DNA of 15,755 bases. It comes from Lentimicrobium sp. (lineage in GTDB: Bacteria; Bacteroidota; Bacteroidia; Flavobacteriales; Flavobacteriaceae). The stretch lies in assembly GCA_022758945.1 (NCBI GenBank), contig JAEMQE010000089.1:1-15755 (forward strand). Direction: 5' to 3'. A program made the translations under genes and the position numbers. The notes below the pieces were generated by a model that worked only from the letters and a program-made list of their open reading frames with translations, did not search any database and was not told the DNA's origin. Positions 7,057 to 14,670 of this stretch are shown here, one piece after another (within the stretch, counting starts at the first letter, position 1; every line of letters starts with the position of its first letter).

Positions 7057-8985
7057 ATGCAATTCAAACACCCAGAAATCCTCTATTTTCTCTTCTTGTT
7101 GGTTATACCAATTCTGGTTCATTTGTTTCAATTGCGACATTTCAAAAAGGAATATTTCACGAATGTTCGTTTCCTTAAGGAGCTTTCCATTCAAACCCGA
7201 AAGAGTTCCAAAATCAAAAAATGGTTGCTTTTAGCCACTCGTTTACTGTTGTTAACTTGCATTATCATTGCCTTTGCACAACCTTTTTTCAAAGCCAAAG
7301 ACACTAAAAACAGTTCGAATGAAATGTACATCGTTTTGGACAATTCCTTCTCGATGCAAGCCAAAGGTCAAAAAGGAGAATTGCTAAAAAGAGCCGTTCA
7401 GGAATTACTAGAAAACACACCCGAAAACCAAAATTTTTCCTTGATTACCAATTCCGAAACGTTTTGGAATACCGATATCAAATCCATTCGAACCGAATTA
7501 CAAAACCTAAAATACAGCGCTTTACCCTTTCAATTGGAAAGTGCAATGGCAAAAATAAAATCCCGAAAATCAGCTTTTAATAAAGATGTTGTCGTAATTA
7601 CGGATGCCGTTGGATTAGAATCCAAACAATTGAAAAGTATCGACAGCGATTTCAATACCTATTTCATTATTCCAGCAGCGGAACAAAAAAACAACACTTC
7701 GATTGACAGTGTTTTTATTCATCAAACTCTGGATGATTTCTACGAAATTGGCTTAAAATTATCCGCTTTTGGCGAAAAAGACAAACAAATTCCGGTGGCT
7801 TTATACAATCAAAACAAACTGATTGCAAAGACTTTGACAAAATTGGATACCAAACAAAAAACAATCTATTTTACCATTCCGAAAAAGGATTTCCATGGTT
7901 ACGCATCCATTATTGATAACGGATTAGAATACGACAATAACTTGTATTTCAGCATTTCGAGACCTAAAAAAAACAACATTATCAGCATTGGTCAACCCGA
8001 AAAATCGAACTTTTTGTCACGAATTTATACCAATGATGAATTCAATTTCAACAATTTTGCGATTGAAACTTTAGATTACAATGCGCTCGAAAAACAAAAC
8101 ACCATTGTCTTAAACGAATTGGATGAAATTCCGCAAGCCTTGCAAACCACTTTAAAATCCTTTGTGGAAAAAGGAGGAAATCTGGTTCTTATTCCATCGG
8201 CAAAGACTTCCACAACGAACCTCAATTCATTTTTGAAAATCTTTGGAAATATCCAATTCAAATCTTTGGAAAACAAGGAAAAATTGGTCACTAAAATCAA
8301 CTTTAATCATCCTTTGTTCAGCGGCGTTTTCGAAAATAAAATCAATAATTTTCAATATCCAAAAACAAAAACTTCCTTTGGAATAGCAAGTACGAATCCA
8401 GCAGCTTTGTATTACGAAGACCAAACTGCGTTTTTGACTTCTATTAGTAAACCGCTTTCTTCGGTTTATATTTTCACTGCGCCAATTAATGCGGAAAATT
8501 CTAATTTTCAACAATCACCTTTGATTGTTCCCACTTTTTACAAAATGGGAATTAACAATCAAAATAATGGTGTAATTGCATTGAGCATTGGCAAGAACAA
8601 TCCATTTTTTGTTGACGCCACTTTATCCAAAGACGAAATTTTGAAAGTCAAAAACGAGACCGAAACCTTTATTCCGATGCAACAAATGTTGACCGATAAA
8701 GTAAAAATGACTTTCAACGATTTTCCCGAACAAGCCGGAAATTTTGGAATTTACAATCAAAATGAACGTGTGCAAAACATCAGTTTCAACTACAGTAGAA
8801 CCGAAAGTGATTTGGCTCAAGCCAATGAAGATGCTCTTTCCAATTATAAAACCATCGATTCCATCGACACCGTTTTTAACAGCTTACAAACCGACCGAAC
8901 AGACAGTCAAATTTGGAAATGGTTTGTTATATTTGCATTGCTTTTTCTGGTAACCGAAGTGGCAATTATACGATTCGTGAAGTAA
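7057..8985 (+). CDS. BatA/vWA domain membrane protein
   Basis: The 642-residue protein begins with the BatA-type double membrane module: helix one about 8-25 (ILYFLFLLVIPILVHLFQL), the linker with FTNVRFLKEL, and helix two about 56-78 (WLLLATRLLLLTCIIIAFAQPFF). A von Willebrand A-like domain follows with an intact first MIDAS motif DxSxS (D95, S97, S99 in VLDNSFSM). A long extracytoplasmic region then contains a ThuA/GATase-like stretch (around FVEKGGNLVLIPSA). A last membrane helix lies at about 621-640 (WKWFVIFALLFLVTEVAII). Relatives are linked to aerotolerance (Bat) operons in Bacteroides, but this type usually stands apart from the batABCDE cluster next to a dihydroorotase-like gene, as here. 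The role is probably in envelope upkeep, unproven. The start is fixed by the conserved MxFxxPxxLYFL opening. Confidence 0.85.
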   Translation: MQFKHPEILYFLFLLVIPILVHLFQLRHFKKEYFTNVRFLKELSIQTRKSSKIKKWLLLATRLLLLTCIIIAFAQPFFKAKDTKNSSNEMYIVLDNSFSMQAKGQKGELLKRAVQELLENTPENQNFSLITNSETFWNTDIKSIRTELQNLKYSALPFQLESAMAKIKSRKSAFNKDVVVITDAVGLESKQLKSIDSDFNTYFIIPAAEQKNNTSIDSVFIHQTLDDFYEIGLKLSAFGEKDKQIPVALYNQNKLIAKTLTKLDTKQKTIYFTIPKKDFHGYASIIDNGLEYDNNLYFSISRPKKNNIISIGQPEKSNFLSRIYTNDEFNFNNFAIETLDYNALEKQNTIVLNELDEIPQALQTTLKSFVEKGGNLVLIPSAKTSTTNLNSFLKIFGNIQFKSLENKEKLVTKINFNHPLFSGVFENKINNFQYPKTKTSFGIASTNPAALYYEDQTAFLTSISKPLSSVYIFTAPINAENSNFQQSPLIVPTFYKMGINNQNNGVIALSIGKNNPFFVDATLSKDEILKVKNETETFIPMQQMLTDKVKMTFNDFPEQAGNFGIYNQNERVQNISFNYSRTESDLAQANEDALSNYKTIDSIDTVFNSLQTDRTDSQIWKWFVIFALLFLVTEVAIIRFVK

Positions 8986-9017
8986 AAAGTTGGATGCAAT
9001 TAAAATAAAAAACAAAA

Positions 9018-9173
9018 TTAAACACATAGAAACATAGAAAAAAAGAATGAGATAGCCCAATTGCTTCGCCTGTTCGCTATCGCTCGGGTCTTGGGTTCAC
9101 ATAGCTATGCTTTTCTCAAATAAAGTGAAACGCCTTTTTTAAATTATTACAAACTATGCTTCTATGTGTTTAA
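9018..9173. repeat. Repeat element with 20-bp inverted ends between BatA and dihydroorotase-like genes
   Basis: The left end TTAAACACATAGAAACATAG (9018-9037) is the reverse complement, with one mismatch, of 9154-9173. Between them lie a CATAGCTATG palindrome (9100-9109), the pair CCCAA (9056-9060)/TTGGG (9091-9095), and GATAGC (9051-9056)/GCTATC (9076-9081) around a GC-richer stretch. There is no ORF of note. The form suggests a small non-autonomous (MITE-like) or REP-like intergenic repeat. I recall CACATAGAAACATAG-like spacers in other Flavobacterium genomes but could not check. Confidence 0.65.
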
Positions 9174-9217
9174 AATAAAGTAAATACATCTCGCAGATTT
9201 AATACTAAATAATTATT

Positions 9218-10471
9218 ATGAACACAATCATCCGGGAAGCCAAAATTATCGATTCCGAAAGTCCTTTTCACAACCAAACCGTTGATATTTTAATTGTTGA
9301 TGGCAGCATCAAAAAAATTGGAAAATCATTTCCCAATACAGATAATGCTAACGAAATAAAACTCGACAATTTACATATTTCCCAAGGTTGGTTTGACAGC
9401 AGTGTTTCGCTTGGAGAACCTGGTTTTGAAGACCGCGAAACCATTGCAAACGGTTTGAATGTTGCTGCAAAAAGTGGCTTCACGGCAATTGCTTTGCAAC
9501 CCAACTCCTACCCGATTATTGACAATCAATCGCAAATTAATTTTGTAAAAAGTAAAGCCATTAGTTTTGCCACCGAACTTTTCCCGATTGGTGCTTTGAC
9601 CAAAGGAATTGAAGGCAAGGATATGACCGAATTATTCGATATGAAAAATGCCGGCGCTGTAGCTTTTGGAGATTATAGCAAGAGTTTGGATAATGCTAAT
9701 TTGCTAAAAATAGCTTTGCAATACGTTCAGGATTTTGACGGATTGGTTATTGCTTTTGCCCAAGATTCGAACATCAAAGGAAACGGTGTTGCCAACGAAG
9801 GTGTTGTTTCTACAAGATTAGGATTGAAAGGAATTCCGAATCTAGCAGAGGAATTGCAAATTGCCAGAAACTTGTTTCTACTCGAATATACTGGAGGTAA
9901 ACTTCACATTCCGACGATTTCGACAGCAAAATCTGTTCAATTAATCAAAGAAGCCAAAGCCAAAGGGTTAAACGTGACTTGCAGTGTTGCCGTGCATCAT
10001 TTGATTTTAACCGATGCAACATTGGAAGGTTTTGATACCCGATATAAAGTTTCGCCTCCGTTAAGAACAGAAACCGACAGAAAAGCATTGATTGCAGGAA
10101 TTCTGGACAATACAATTGATATGATTACGTCTGACCACAATCCGATTGACATTGAGCATAAAAAAATGGAATTTGATTTGGCCAAGGACGGAACAATTGG
10201 TTTAGAAAGTGCTTTTGGTTCCTTGTTAACTGTATTGCCTTTGGAAAAAGTAATCGAGAAACTGACTGCCGGGAAGACCACTTTCGGAATCGAAAAACAA
10301 AGTATTGAAGAAGGTCAAAAGGCTAATATTACTTTATACAATCCTGAAGGAAAAAGCATTTTTACCAAAGAAAACATCCTTTCAAAATCAAAAAACTCTG
10401 CTTTTCTTGGCATAGAAATGAAAGGAAAAGTATATGGAATATACAATCAAGGAAAACTAGTAGTAAACTAA
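9218..10471 (+). CDS. Dihydroorotase-like amidohydrolase lacking the HxH metal site
   Basis: The 417-residue protein follows the dihydroorotase (PyrC, EC 3.5.2.3) fold along its full length: the start MNTIIREAKIIDSES, then WFDSSVSLGEPGFEDRETIANGLNVAAKSGFTAIALQPNSYPI, VHHLILTD (259-266), YKVSPPLRTETDRKAL, MITSDHNPIDIEHKK and GLESAFG. The canonical DxHxHLREPG reads D60-S-S62-V-S64-L-G66-EPG, so both metal-binding His are Ser and the substrate Arg is Gly. His260/261 and Asp306 (SDHNP) remain. Without the HxH pair, normal dihydroorotase activity is doubtful. Non-catalytic dihydroorotase homologues that support aspartate carbamoyltransferase are known in other bacteria (Pseudomonas PyrC'), so a scaffold role is one option. 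It heads an operon with the two following genes (gaps of 7 and 4 bases). The gene is intact, so it is not a decaying copy. Confidence 0.85.
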   Translation: MNTIIREAKIIDSESPFHNQTVDILIVDGSIKKIGKSFPNTDNANEIKLDNLHISQGWFDSSVSLGEPGFEDRETIANGLNVAAKSGFTAIALQPNSYPIIDNQSQINFVKSKAISFATELFPIGALTKGIEGKDMTELFDMKNAGAVAFGDYSKSLDNANLLKIALQYVQDFDGLVIAFAQDSNIKGNGVANEGVVSTRLGLKGIPNLAEELQIARNLFLLEYTGGKLHIPTISTAKSVQLIKEAKAKGLNVTCSVAVHHLILTDATLEGFDTRYKVSPPLRTETDRKALIAGILDNTIDMITSDHNPIDIEHKKMEFDLAKDGTIGLESAFGSLLTVLPLEKVIEKLTAGKTTFGIEKQSIEEGQKANITLYNPEGKSIFTKENILSKSKNSAFLGIEMKGKVYGIYNQGKLVVN

Positions 10472-10478
10472 ATCAATA

Positions 10479-10805
10479 ATGAACAACAGCATCGAACAAG
10501 GAAAAACAGCTGCCATAACAAGCTATATTTTAATCATTGGAGTCTTCATCGCAATGTCAATGAATTCCGAAAACAAGAATTCATTTGCTTCTTTTCACAT
10601 TCGTCAAGCTTTGGGTTTATCAATCACTTTTATATCCTTGGGATTAATCATCAGCAATTTTGACAGTCCTATGATTTCAATATCCATGTGGATTTTTCTT
10701 ACTGTTTTATGGACTTACGGAATTTTTAGCGCCATCAATGGGGAAACAAAACCAATTCCTTTGTTGGGAAATTATTTCCAAAAATGGTTTTCAAATATAT
10801 CTTAG
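10479..10805 (+). CDS. Small three-helix membrane protein, DUF4870/Tic20-like
   Basis: The 108-residue protein has three hydrophobic helices: about 11-28 (TAAITSYILIIGVFIAMS), 44-61 (ALGLSITFISLGLIISNF) and 66-86 (ISISMWIFLTVLWTYGIFSA). The motif FASFHIRQALGL between helices one and two and the end IPLLGNYFQKWF are typical of the DUF4870/YtjA-like small integral membrane proteins of Bacteroidota. The function of this family is unknown. It starts seven bases after the dihydroorotase-like stop and ends four bases before the esterase start, so it is surely cotranscribed. The ATG at 10479 is the only sensible start. Confidence 0.8.
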   Translation: MNNSIEQGKTAAITSYILIIGVFIAMSMNSENKNSFASFHIRQALGLSITFISLGLIISNFDSPMISISMWIFLTVLWTYGIFSAINGETKPIPLLGNYFQKWFSNIS

Positions 10806-10809
10806 AAAA

Positions 10810-11466
10810 ATGAAATTATCACTAGAATATCTGGTTAGAGAACCCAAAATAAAGTTGGATAAGAATCCACTAATTCTATTACTTCACGGTTATGGCAGCA
10901 ACGAAGAAGATTTATTCTCGTTTGCAGCAGAACTTCCTGATGAGTATTATATCGTTTCGGCTCGCGCACCATACAATCTGCAATACGGAAGTTATGCTTG
11001 GTATGCCATCAACTTTGATGCCGATGAAAAAAGGTTTTCCGACAATGATCAAGCTAGAATCTCAAGGGATTTGATTGCTAAATTTATAGACGAATTGACT
11101 GCTAATTATCCAATAGATACTACAAATGTAACATTAGTTGGCTTTAGTCAAGGTACAATTTTGAGTTATGCCGTAGCACTTTCGCATCCTGAAAAAGTGC
11201 AAAGAGTGGTTGCCATGAGCGGTTATATCAATCCCGAAATTCTGGAAGAAAATTATTTAAAAAATTCGTTTTCTAATCTGAAAATATTTGCTTCTCACGG
11301 AACGGTTGACCAGGTAATTCCAGTGGAATGGGGACGAAAAGCAAAACCTTTCTTGGAAAATTTGGGAATCGAAACGACTTATAAAGAATACCCAATTGGT
11401 CACGGAGTTTCCCCACAAAATTTTTATGATTTCAAGAATTGGCTTCTTGAAAAAAGTAGGCAGTAA
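10810..11466 (+). CDS. Alpha/beta-hydrolase, carboxylesterase/phospholipase family
   Basis: From the ATG at 10810 this is a 218-residue protein of the Abhydrolase_2 (acyl-protein thioesterase/carboxylesterase) family. The oxyanion-loop motif LLLHGYGSNEEDL begins at residue 23. The nucleophile elbow is GFSQG with Ser113, and the rest of the triad is Asp167 (HGTVDQVIP) and His198 (IGHGVSP). There is no signal peptide, so it should cleave carboxylic esters in the cytoplasm; the substrate is unknown. The frame is open further upstream to an ATG at 10738, but that would overlap the preceding gene by 68 bases and add residues unlike the family. The start four bases after the previous stop is preferred. 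It is the last gene of the operon and is followed by a hairpin repeat. Confidence 0.88.
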   Translation: MKLSLEYLVREPKIKLDKNPLILLLHGYGSNEEDLFSFAAELPDEYYIVSARAPYNLQYGSYAWYAINFDADEKRFSDNDQARISRDLIAKFIDELTANYPIDTTNVTLVGFSQGTILSYAVALSHPEKVQRVVAMSGYINPEILEENYLKNSFSNLKIFASHGTVDQVIPVEWGRKAKPFLENLGIETTYKEYPIGHGVSPQNFYDFKNWLLEKSRQ

Positions 11467-11473
11467 TTAGTTG

Positions 11474-11526
11474 TCAGTATTCAGTACGCAACTTTATTGC
11501 AAAGGGTTCACTGAATACTGAACACT
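11474..11526. repeat. TTCAGT-rich hairpin repeat between convergent genes, copy 2
   Basis: CAGTATTCAGT (11475-11485) pairs perfectly with ACTGAATACTG (11510-11520), and one more T-A pair closes the outside. A small inner stem GCAA (11488-11491)/TTGC (11497-11500) sits in the loop. Read on the minus strand, it starts in the stop codon of the neighbouring gene as AGTGTTCAGTATTCAGT, which differs from copy 1 (4818-4834) at one base of 17. It probably separates the two convergent transcripts. Confidence 0.75.
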
Positions 11527-12025
11527 ATTTTTGGTATATCAAGGATTGCATTGTCTCAAAAGAGACTGTTTCGTCGTCATTGATAAAATATTTCAACAAC
11601 ACTTCTCCCCAATATTCTCCATCACTAAAATCAGCGATAATCCAGCGATGATTTAAGATTTTTACTTTATTGATGATGAATTTATTGGCTCCAATTTGAT
11701 CTTGACCAACGAATGGGTTTCCTTTAGGATTAGCATTCAAATCTAATAATTTTTCGGTGACAAAAGGAATTAACTTTTCGATTTGAATTGTTTTTTTTGC
11801 CGTATCAGGATTAAAATAATTCTGGGCATTTTCGTTGTTTTCCAAAGAAAAATAATTGGCATCGGCCAATTTATTAGTTATGAAATTCAAATTAGCCGTC
11901 ATTTTTTTCTCTTTAATTGTGAACTGATTTTGTTCAAAAGCCAATTCTTTACTGAAATACATATAGGTAAAAACATTCAAAAGCAGCACTAGGATAAAGA
12001 GATAAAGCAGTAAGGATTTTTTCAT
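11525..12025 (-). CDS. Membrane-anchored protein of unknown function
   Basis: I do not recognise a named family. From the ATG at 12025 the protein has 166 residues. It has one N-terminal hydrophobic helix (KKSLLLYLFILVLLLNVFTYMYF, about 2-24), then a short coiled-coil-like charged stretch, and a globular part that ends HRWIIADFSDGEYWGEVLLKYFINDDETVSFETMQSLIYQK. This predicts a protein anchored in the inner membrane with the rest in the periplasm. It follows the MBL hydrolase gene by 12 bases on the same strand, so the two form an operon. A TTG two codons upstream (12031) is possible, but the ATG gives a normal MKKS start. Similar short anchored proteins are found beside this MBL gene in related genomes, as far as I recall. 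Confidence 0.7.
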   Translation of the reverse strand: MKKSLLLYLFILVLLLNVFTYMYFSKELAFEQNQFTIKEKKMTANLNFITNKLADANYFSLENNENAQNYFNPDTAKKTIQIEKLIPFVTEKLLDLNANPKGNPFVGQDQIGANKFIINKVKILNHRWIIADFSDGEYWGEVLLKYFINDDETVSFETMQSLIYQK

Positions 12026-12037
12026 TTTCAAATGTTA

Positions 12038-12802
12038 TTAAATGGTAATTTCCAAGTTATCATAAGCCAAATAAACGTTTTTTGGAAGTTTTTGTTGTAC
12101 CTCTTCATGGAAACCCAGAATATGGCTTATGTGTGTGATATAGGTTTTTTGAGGCTTAATCAAAGCTATAAAATTAAGTGCTTCCTGTAAATTAAAGTGG
12201 GTTGAATGTGGTTCTTCACGCAAGGCATTTATAACCAAAACTTTCAAATTTTTCAGTTTGTCTATTTCATCCTTTTCTATGGTTTTTACATCAGTTAAAT
12301 AGGCAAAATCATCAATTCTGTAACCAAAAACCTGAAGATTTCCGTGCATCACATTAATGGGAATTGCCATTTTATTTCCTATTGGGAAAGGATGATTATT
12401 AACCACTTCAATCGGTTGTACCGAAGGCGCGCCAGGATATTTATTTTCAGTTTCAAAAATATAATCAAATCGTTTTTTTAAATTCTCAATAACTCGCTGA
12501 TGCGCATAAATTGGCATCGAGCCCTGCTTAAAATAAAACGGACGAATGTCATCCAAGCCAGCAGTATGATCTGAATGTTCGTGAGTATATAAAATTCCGT
12601 CCAATTTTTGGCAATTTGAAGTTAACATTTGTTGTCTAAAGTCTGGCCCACAATCGATTACATAGGAATGGCCTTCCCACGAAATCCAAGCCGAAACCCG
12701 AAGCCTTTTATCTTTAAAATCAGTGCTTTTACAAACAGAATGAACACTTCCAATTACAGGAATTCCTTGTGAAGTGCCAGTTCCTAAAAAATATACATTC
12801 AT
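12038..12802 (-). CDS. MBL-fold metallo-hydrolase, PhnP-like
   Basis: The 254-residue protein has the metallo-beta-lactamase signature THEHSDH (H74, H76, D78, H79) followed by TAGLDD. It opens with MNVYFLGTGTSQGIPVIG and has VIDCGPDFRQQML before the metal site. Later it has NVMHGN (third metal His region), FAYLTDVKTI, HSTHFNLQEAL and YITHISH near the end, which complete the two-metal site. PhnP and the RNase Z/YycJ-like members of this branch are phosphodiesterases, so a cyclic phosphate or similar ester is the likely substrate; the exact one is unknown. It is cytoplasmic, with no signal peptide. It is cotranscribed with the anchored protein that follows, and divergent from the 488-residue gene, each having its own TAnnTTTG box in the 98-base gap. 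Confidence 0.88.
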   Translation of the reverse strand: MNVYFLGTGTSQGIPVIGSVHSVCKSTDFKDKRLRVSAWISWEGHSYVIDCGPDFRQQMLTSNCQKLDGILYTHEHSDHTAGLDDIRPFYFKQGSMPIYAHQRVIENLKKRFDYIFETENKYPGAPSVQPIEVVNNHPFPIGNKMAIPINVMHGNLQVFGYRIDDFAYLTDVKTIEKDEIDKLKNLKVLVINALREEPHSTHFNLQEALNFIALIKPQKTYITHISHILGFHEEVQQKLPKNVYLAYDNLEITI

Positions 12803-12829
12803 CTAGCACGGTTTTTGCTAATTATTTTA

Positions 12830-12837
12830 CAAAAATA
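12830..12837 (-). promoter_or_regulatory. -7 promoter box of the MBL hydrolase operon
   Basis: On the minus strand this reads TATTTTTG, a full TAnnTTTG match, 27 bases before the ATG at 12802. No clear TTG is found at the -33 distance. Confidence 0.45.
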
Positions 12838-12871
12838 GCAATAAATCTCTTTAATTAGAAAGCTATTTTAC

Positions 12872-12879
12872 TAACTTTG
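12872..12879 (+). promoter_or_regulatory. -7 promoter box that fixes the start of the 488-residue gene
   Basis: TAACTTTG is a full TAnnTTTG match 21 bases before the ATG at 12901. An in-frame TTG at 12877 lies inside this box and therefore cannot be the translation start. Confidence 0.6.
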
Positions 12880-12900
12880 CACCAAATTAGCATTATTTCA

Positions 12901-14367
12901 ATGGAAAATGACACAGAAATAAAATTGAAAGGTGACAAAGTCATCGAACAAATTCCTTCTATAAAAGACAAAGCCCTTCGTATCAATTTGAACGAAAATA
13001 TTTATGGAATTTTTGCCGAAATTGGTGCTGGACAAGAAACTGTAAGACATTTTTTTAGAGCTGGAGGTTCTTCCGGGACAATTGCAAAAGCAATGTCTGC
13101 TTATGATAAAGATTTTAGTGATGCCATTTATGGAGTTGAAGAAGATGGGCGTTATGTAACCGAAAGCCGTCTCAAAAAAATGCTTTCACATGAAGCTGGT
13201 CTAATCGAAAACCGATTAAGCAGGAAGACACACCCCAATAAAATATTTTTTACTTATGCCAATACGGTTGCTACCATTGACTTTGCTAAACAATTCAAAG
13301 GACACGGCTGGGTAGGTATCAGATATCAAATCGAACCTGACGAGGATTATAACGAAATCGTCATACACATTCGTTTTAAGGAAACAGATGTTCGTTTGCA
13401 ACAAGAAACACTTGGTGTTCTTGGGGTAAATCTTATTTATGGTGCCTATTATAAATACAATGACCCTAAGCGATTGTTGCGTTATCTATACGATCATCTT
13501 GACAAAGATCAACTTGAAATAGACACTATCAATTTCTCAGGACCCCGTTTTGCGAATGTTGACAATCGTTTGATGAGTTTACAATTAGTAAAAAACGGAA
13601 TGACTGACGCCGTAATTTTTGATCCAGAAGGTAGAAACATCCTTCCGGCTGCCATATTGTACAAAAAAAATATCCTCGCTTTAAGAGGAAGTTTTCGTCC
13701 TGTTACAAAGGTAAATATGGATATGTATGAGGAATCATTAAAAATGTTTCTGGACGAGCATAAAGTTAATGCAGAAAACACCTTAGTTATTTTTGAAATC
13801 ACATTATCAAACTTACGTTCTGATGGTGAAATTGACGAAAGAGACTTTATGGATCGTGCGCAATTACTTTGCTCTTTAGGACAAACGGTAATGATTTCAA
13901 ATTTTCAGGAGTATTATAAAGTTGTTGAATATTTTTCAAAATATACCAAAGCGAGAATGGGCTTGGCAATGGGTGTTAATAATTTGGTTGACATTTTTGA
14001 CGAAAAATACTATCGTCATTTAAGTGGGGGAATTCTGGAAGCTTTCGGAAAATTATTCTATCGTGATATGAAAGTCTATTTGTATCCAATGATTGATGAA
14101 AATGGCGAAATTATGAATTCTGAAACCTTAAAAGTACATCCTCGAATGAAAGAATTGTATAAGTTTTTCAAATTCAACGGAAAAGTGGTTGACATTGAGA
14201 ATTACAACCCCGAAAATCTAGAAGTTTTCTCTCGTGAAGTGCTAAAAATGATTAGCGAAAATAAACCAGGTTGGGAATCGATGTTGCCATCAGGTGTTGC
14301 CGACATAATCAAAAAACAAGAACTTTTTGGATATAAGGCGAATCAACTACTTGAGAAAAGTAATTAG
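12901..14367 (+). CDS. Conserved cytoplasmic protein of unknown function (488 aa)
   Basis: The protein has no signal peptide or membrane helix and is acidic-basic mixed like a soluble enzyme. Notable segments are NENIYGIFAEIGAGQETVRHFFRAGGSSGTIAKAMSAYD near the N-terminus, then KMLSHEAGLIENRL, FFTYANTVATIDF, HGWVGIRYQ, VLGVNLIYGAYY, SGPRFANVDNRLMSLQLVKNGMTDAVIFDPEGRN and, late, VNNLVDIFDEKYYRHLSGGILEAFGKLFYRDMKVYLYP. I believe close relatives in Bacteroidota are often labelled TonB-dependent receptor or nicotinate-nucleotide adenylyltransferase. Neither fits: there is no beta-barrel or plug, and no adenylyltransferase HxGH motif. The gene is monocistronic, with its own promoter and a strong terminator, and seems to be core rather than accessory. 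The ATG at 12901 is chosen because the upstream TTG overlaps the promoter. Confidence 0.8.
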   Translation: MENDTEIKLKGDKVIEQIPSIKDKALRINLNENIYGIFAEIGAGQETVRHFFRAGGSSGTIAKAMSAYDKDFSDAIYGVEEDGRYVTESRLKKMLSHEAGLIENRLSRKTHPNKIFFTYANTVATIDFAKQFKGHGWVGIRYQIEPDEDYNEIVIHIRFKETDVRLQQETLGVLGVNLIYGAYYKYNDPKRLLRYLYDHLDKDQLEIDTINFSGPRFANVDNRLMSLQLVKNGMTDAVIFDPEGRNILPAAILYKKNILALRGSFRPVTKVNMDMYEESLKMFLDEHKVNAENTLVIFEITLSNLRSDGEIDERDFMDRAQLLCSLGQTVMISNFQEYYKVVEYFSKYTKARMGLAMGVNNLVDIFDEKYYRHLSGGILEAFGKLFYRDMKVYLYPMIDENGEIMNSETLKVHPRMKELYKFFKFNGKVVDIENYNPENLEVFSREVLKMISENKPGWESMLPSGVADIIKKQELFGYKANQLLEKSN

Positions 14368-14393
14368 AGATATAGATTAAGATTTAAGATAAT

Positions 14394-14434
14394 AAAAGCC
14401 AGGAAAAAACATTATTTTCGTGGCTTTTTCTTTT
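14394..14434 (+). terminator. Terminator after the 488-residue gene, usable from both strands
   Basis: AAAAGCCA (14394-14401) pairs with TGGCTTTT (14421-14428). After a G-G mismatch, GAAAA (14403-14407) pairs with TTTTC (14415-14419) around a seven-base loop. A T-rich run follows on the plus strand. It lies between this gene and the convergent bcp remnant, so it probably served both. Confidence 0.85.
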
Positions 14435-14446
14435 GAAATAAAAACC

Positions 14447-14554
14447 TTATTTCAGTATCTGAGCAGCATGAGTCTTAGTTTTTATTTCCGAAATTACTTC
14501 TTCTATGATTCCGTTTTGGTCGATGATAAATGTGGTGCTGTGGATGCCAATAAT
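14447..14554 (-). pseudogene. bcp: 3' remnant of a Bcp-type peroxiredoxin gene
   Basis: The minus strand codes for about 35 residues ending in TAA (complement of 14447-14449): GIHSTTFIIDQNGIIEEVIS, then EIKTKTHAAQILK. This matches the C-terminal end of thioredoxin-dependent thiol peroxidases of the Bcp/PrxQ family, which normally read (M)G..RTTFxIDxxGxIxxV...VKTKxHxxQIL. The N-terminal ~115 residues, including the peroxidatic Cys, are missing. Resemblance stops at about 14554, where AT-rich spacer of the restriction-modification region begins. The usual Arg before TTF is Ser here. Without a start or catalytic Cys it cannot make an active enzyme. Too short for certainty, but the match of the last 30 residues is clear. 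Confidence 0.72.
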
Positions 14555-14589
14555 AAAAAGTCTCTTTAATAATTTTTGAAATAAATACC

Positions 14590-14597
14590 TATATTTG
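14590..14597 (+). promoter_or_regulatory. Possible -7 box upstream of the restriction-modification genes
   Basis: TATATTTG matches TAnnTTTG, but no TTG lies at the -33 distance. It would give a leader of about 150 bases holding both palindromes before the endonuclease start. Confidence 0.3.
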
Positions 14598-14653
14598 AAA
14601 ATAAATAAAGTCTAACATTTGTCAGACAAAGCAACCCAGCTTGTAGGTGATAA

Positions 14654-14670
14654 GTCTGATAATATCAGAC
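14654..14670. repeat. Perfect 17-bp palindrome upstream of the restriction gene
   Basis: GTCTGATA and TATCAGAC flank a single central A. A second palindrome (14618-14630) shares the GTCAGAC core with it. The repeated core suggests either a shared binding protein or a paired RNA/DNA fold. Confidence 0.55.

Noticed and set aside
8227..8514. Minus-strand frame inside the BatA gene
   Set aside because: Fully inside a recognised gene, with a cysteine-, arginine- and phenylalanine-rich product typical of antisense readings of AT-rich DNA.
10738..10809. Upstream start for the esterase
   Set aside because: It would overlap the preceding gene and add residues with no family match, while the ATG at 10810 follows the stop by four bases and gives the usual length.
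12877..12900. TTG start eight codons upstream of the 488-residue protein
   Set aside because: The TTG is inside the TAACTTTG promoter box and could not be in the transcript.
14394..14434. Bro-N gene, bcp remnant and restriction genes as a defence island or prophage
   Set aside because: They are separated by about 7.5 kb of ordinary chromosomal genes, and no integrase, structural phage gene or second defence gene is visible. Only the right end looks acquired.
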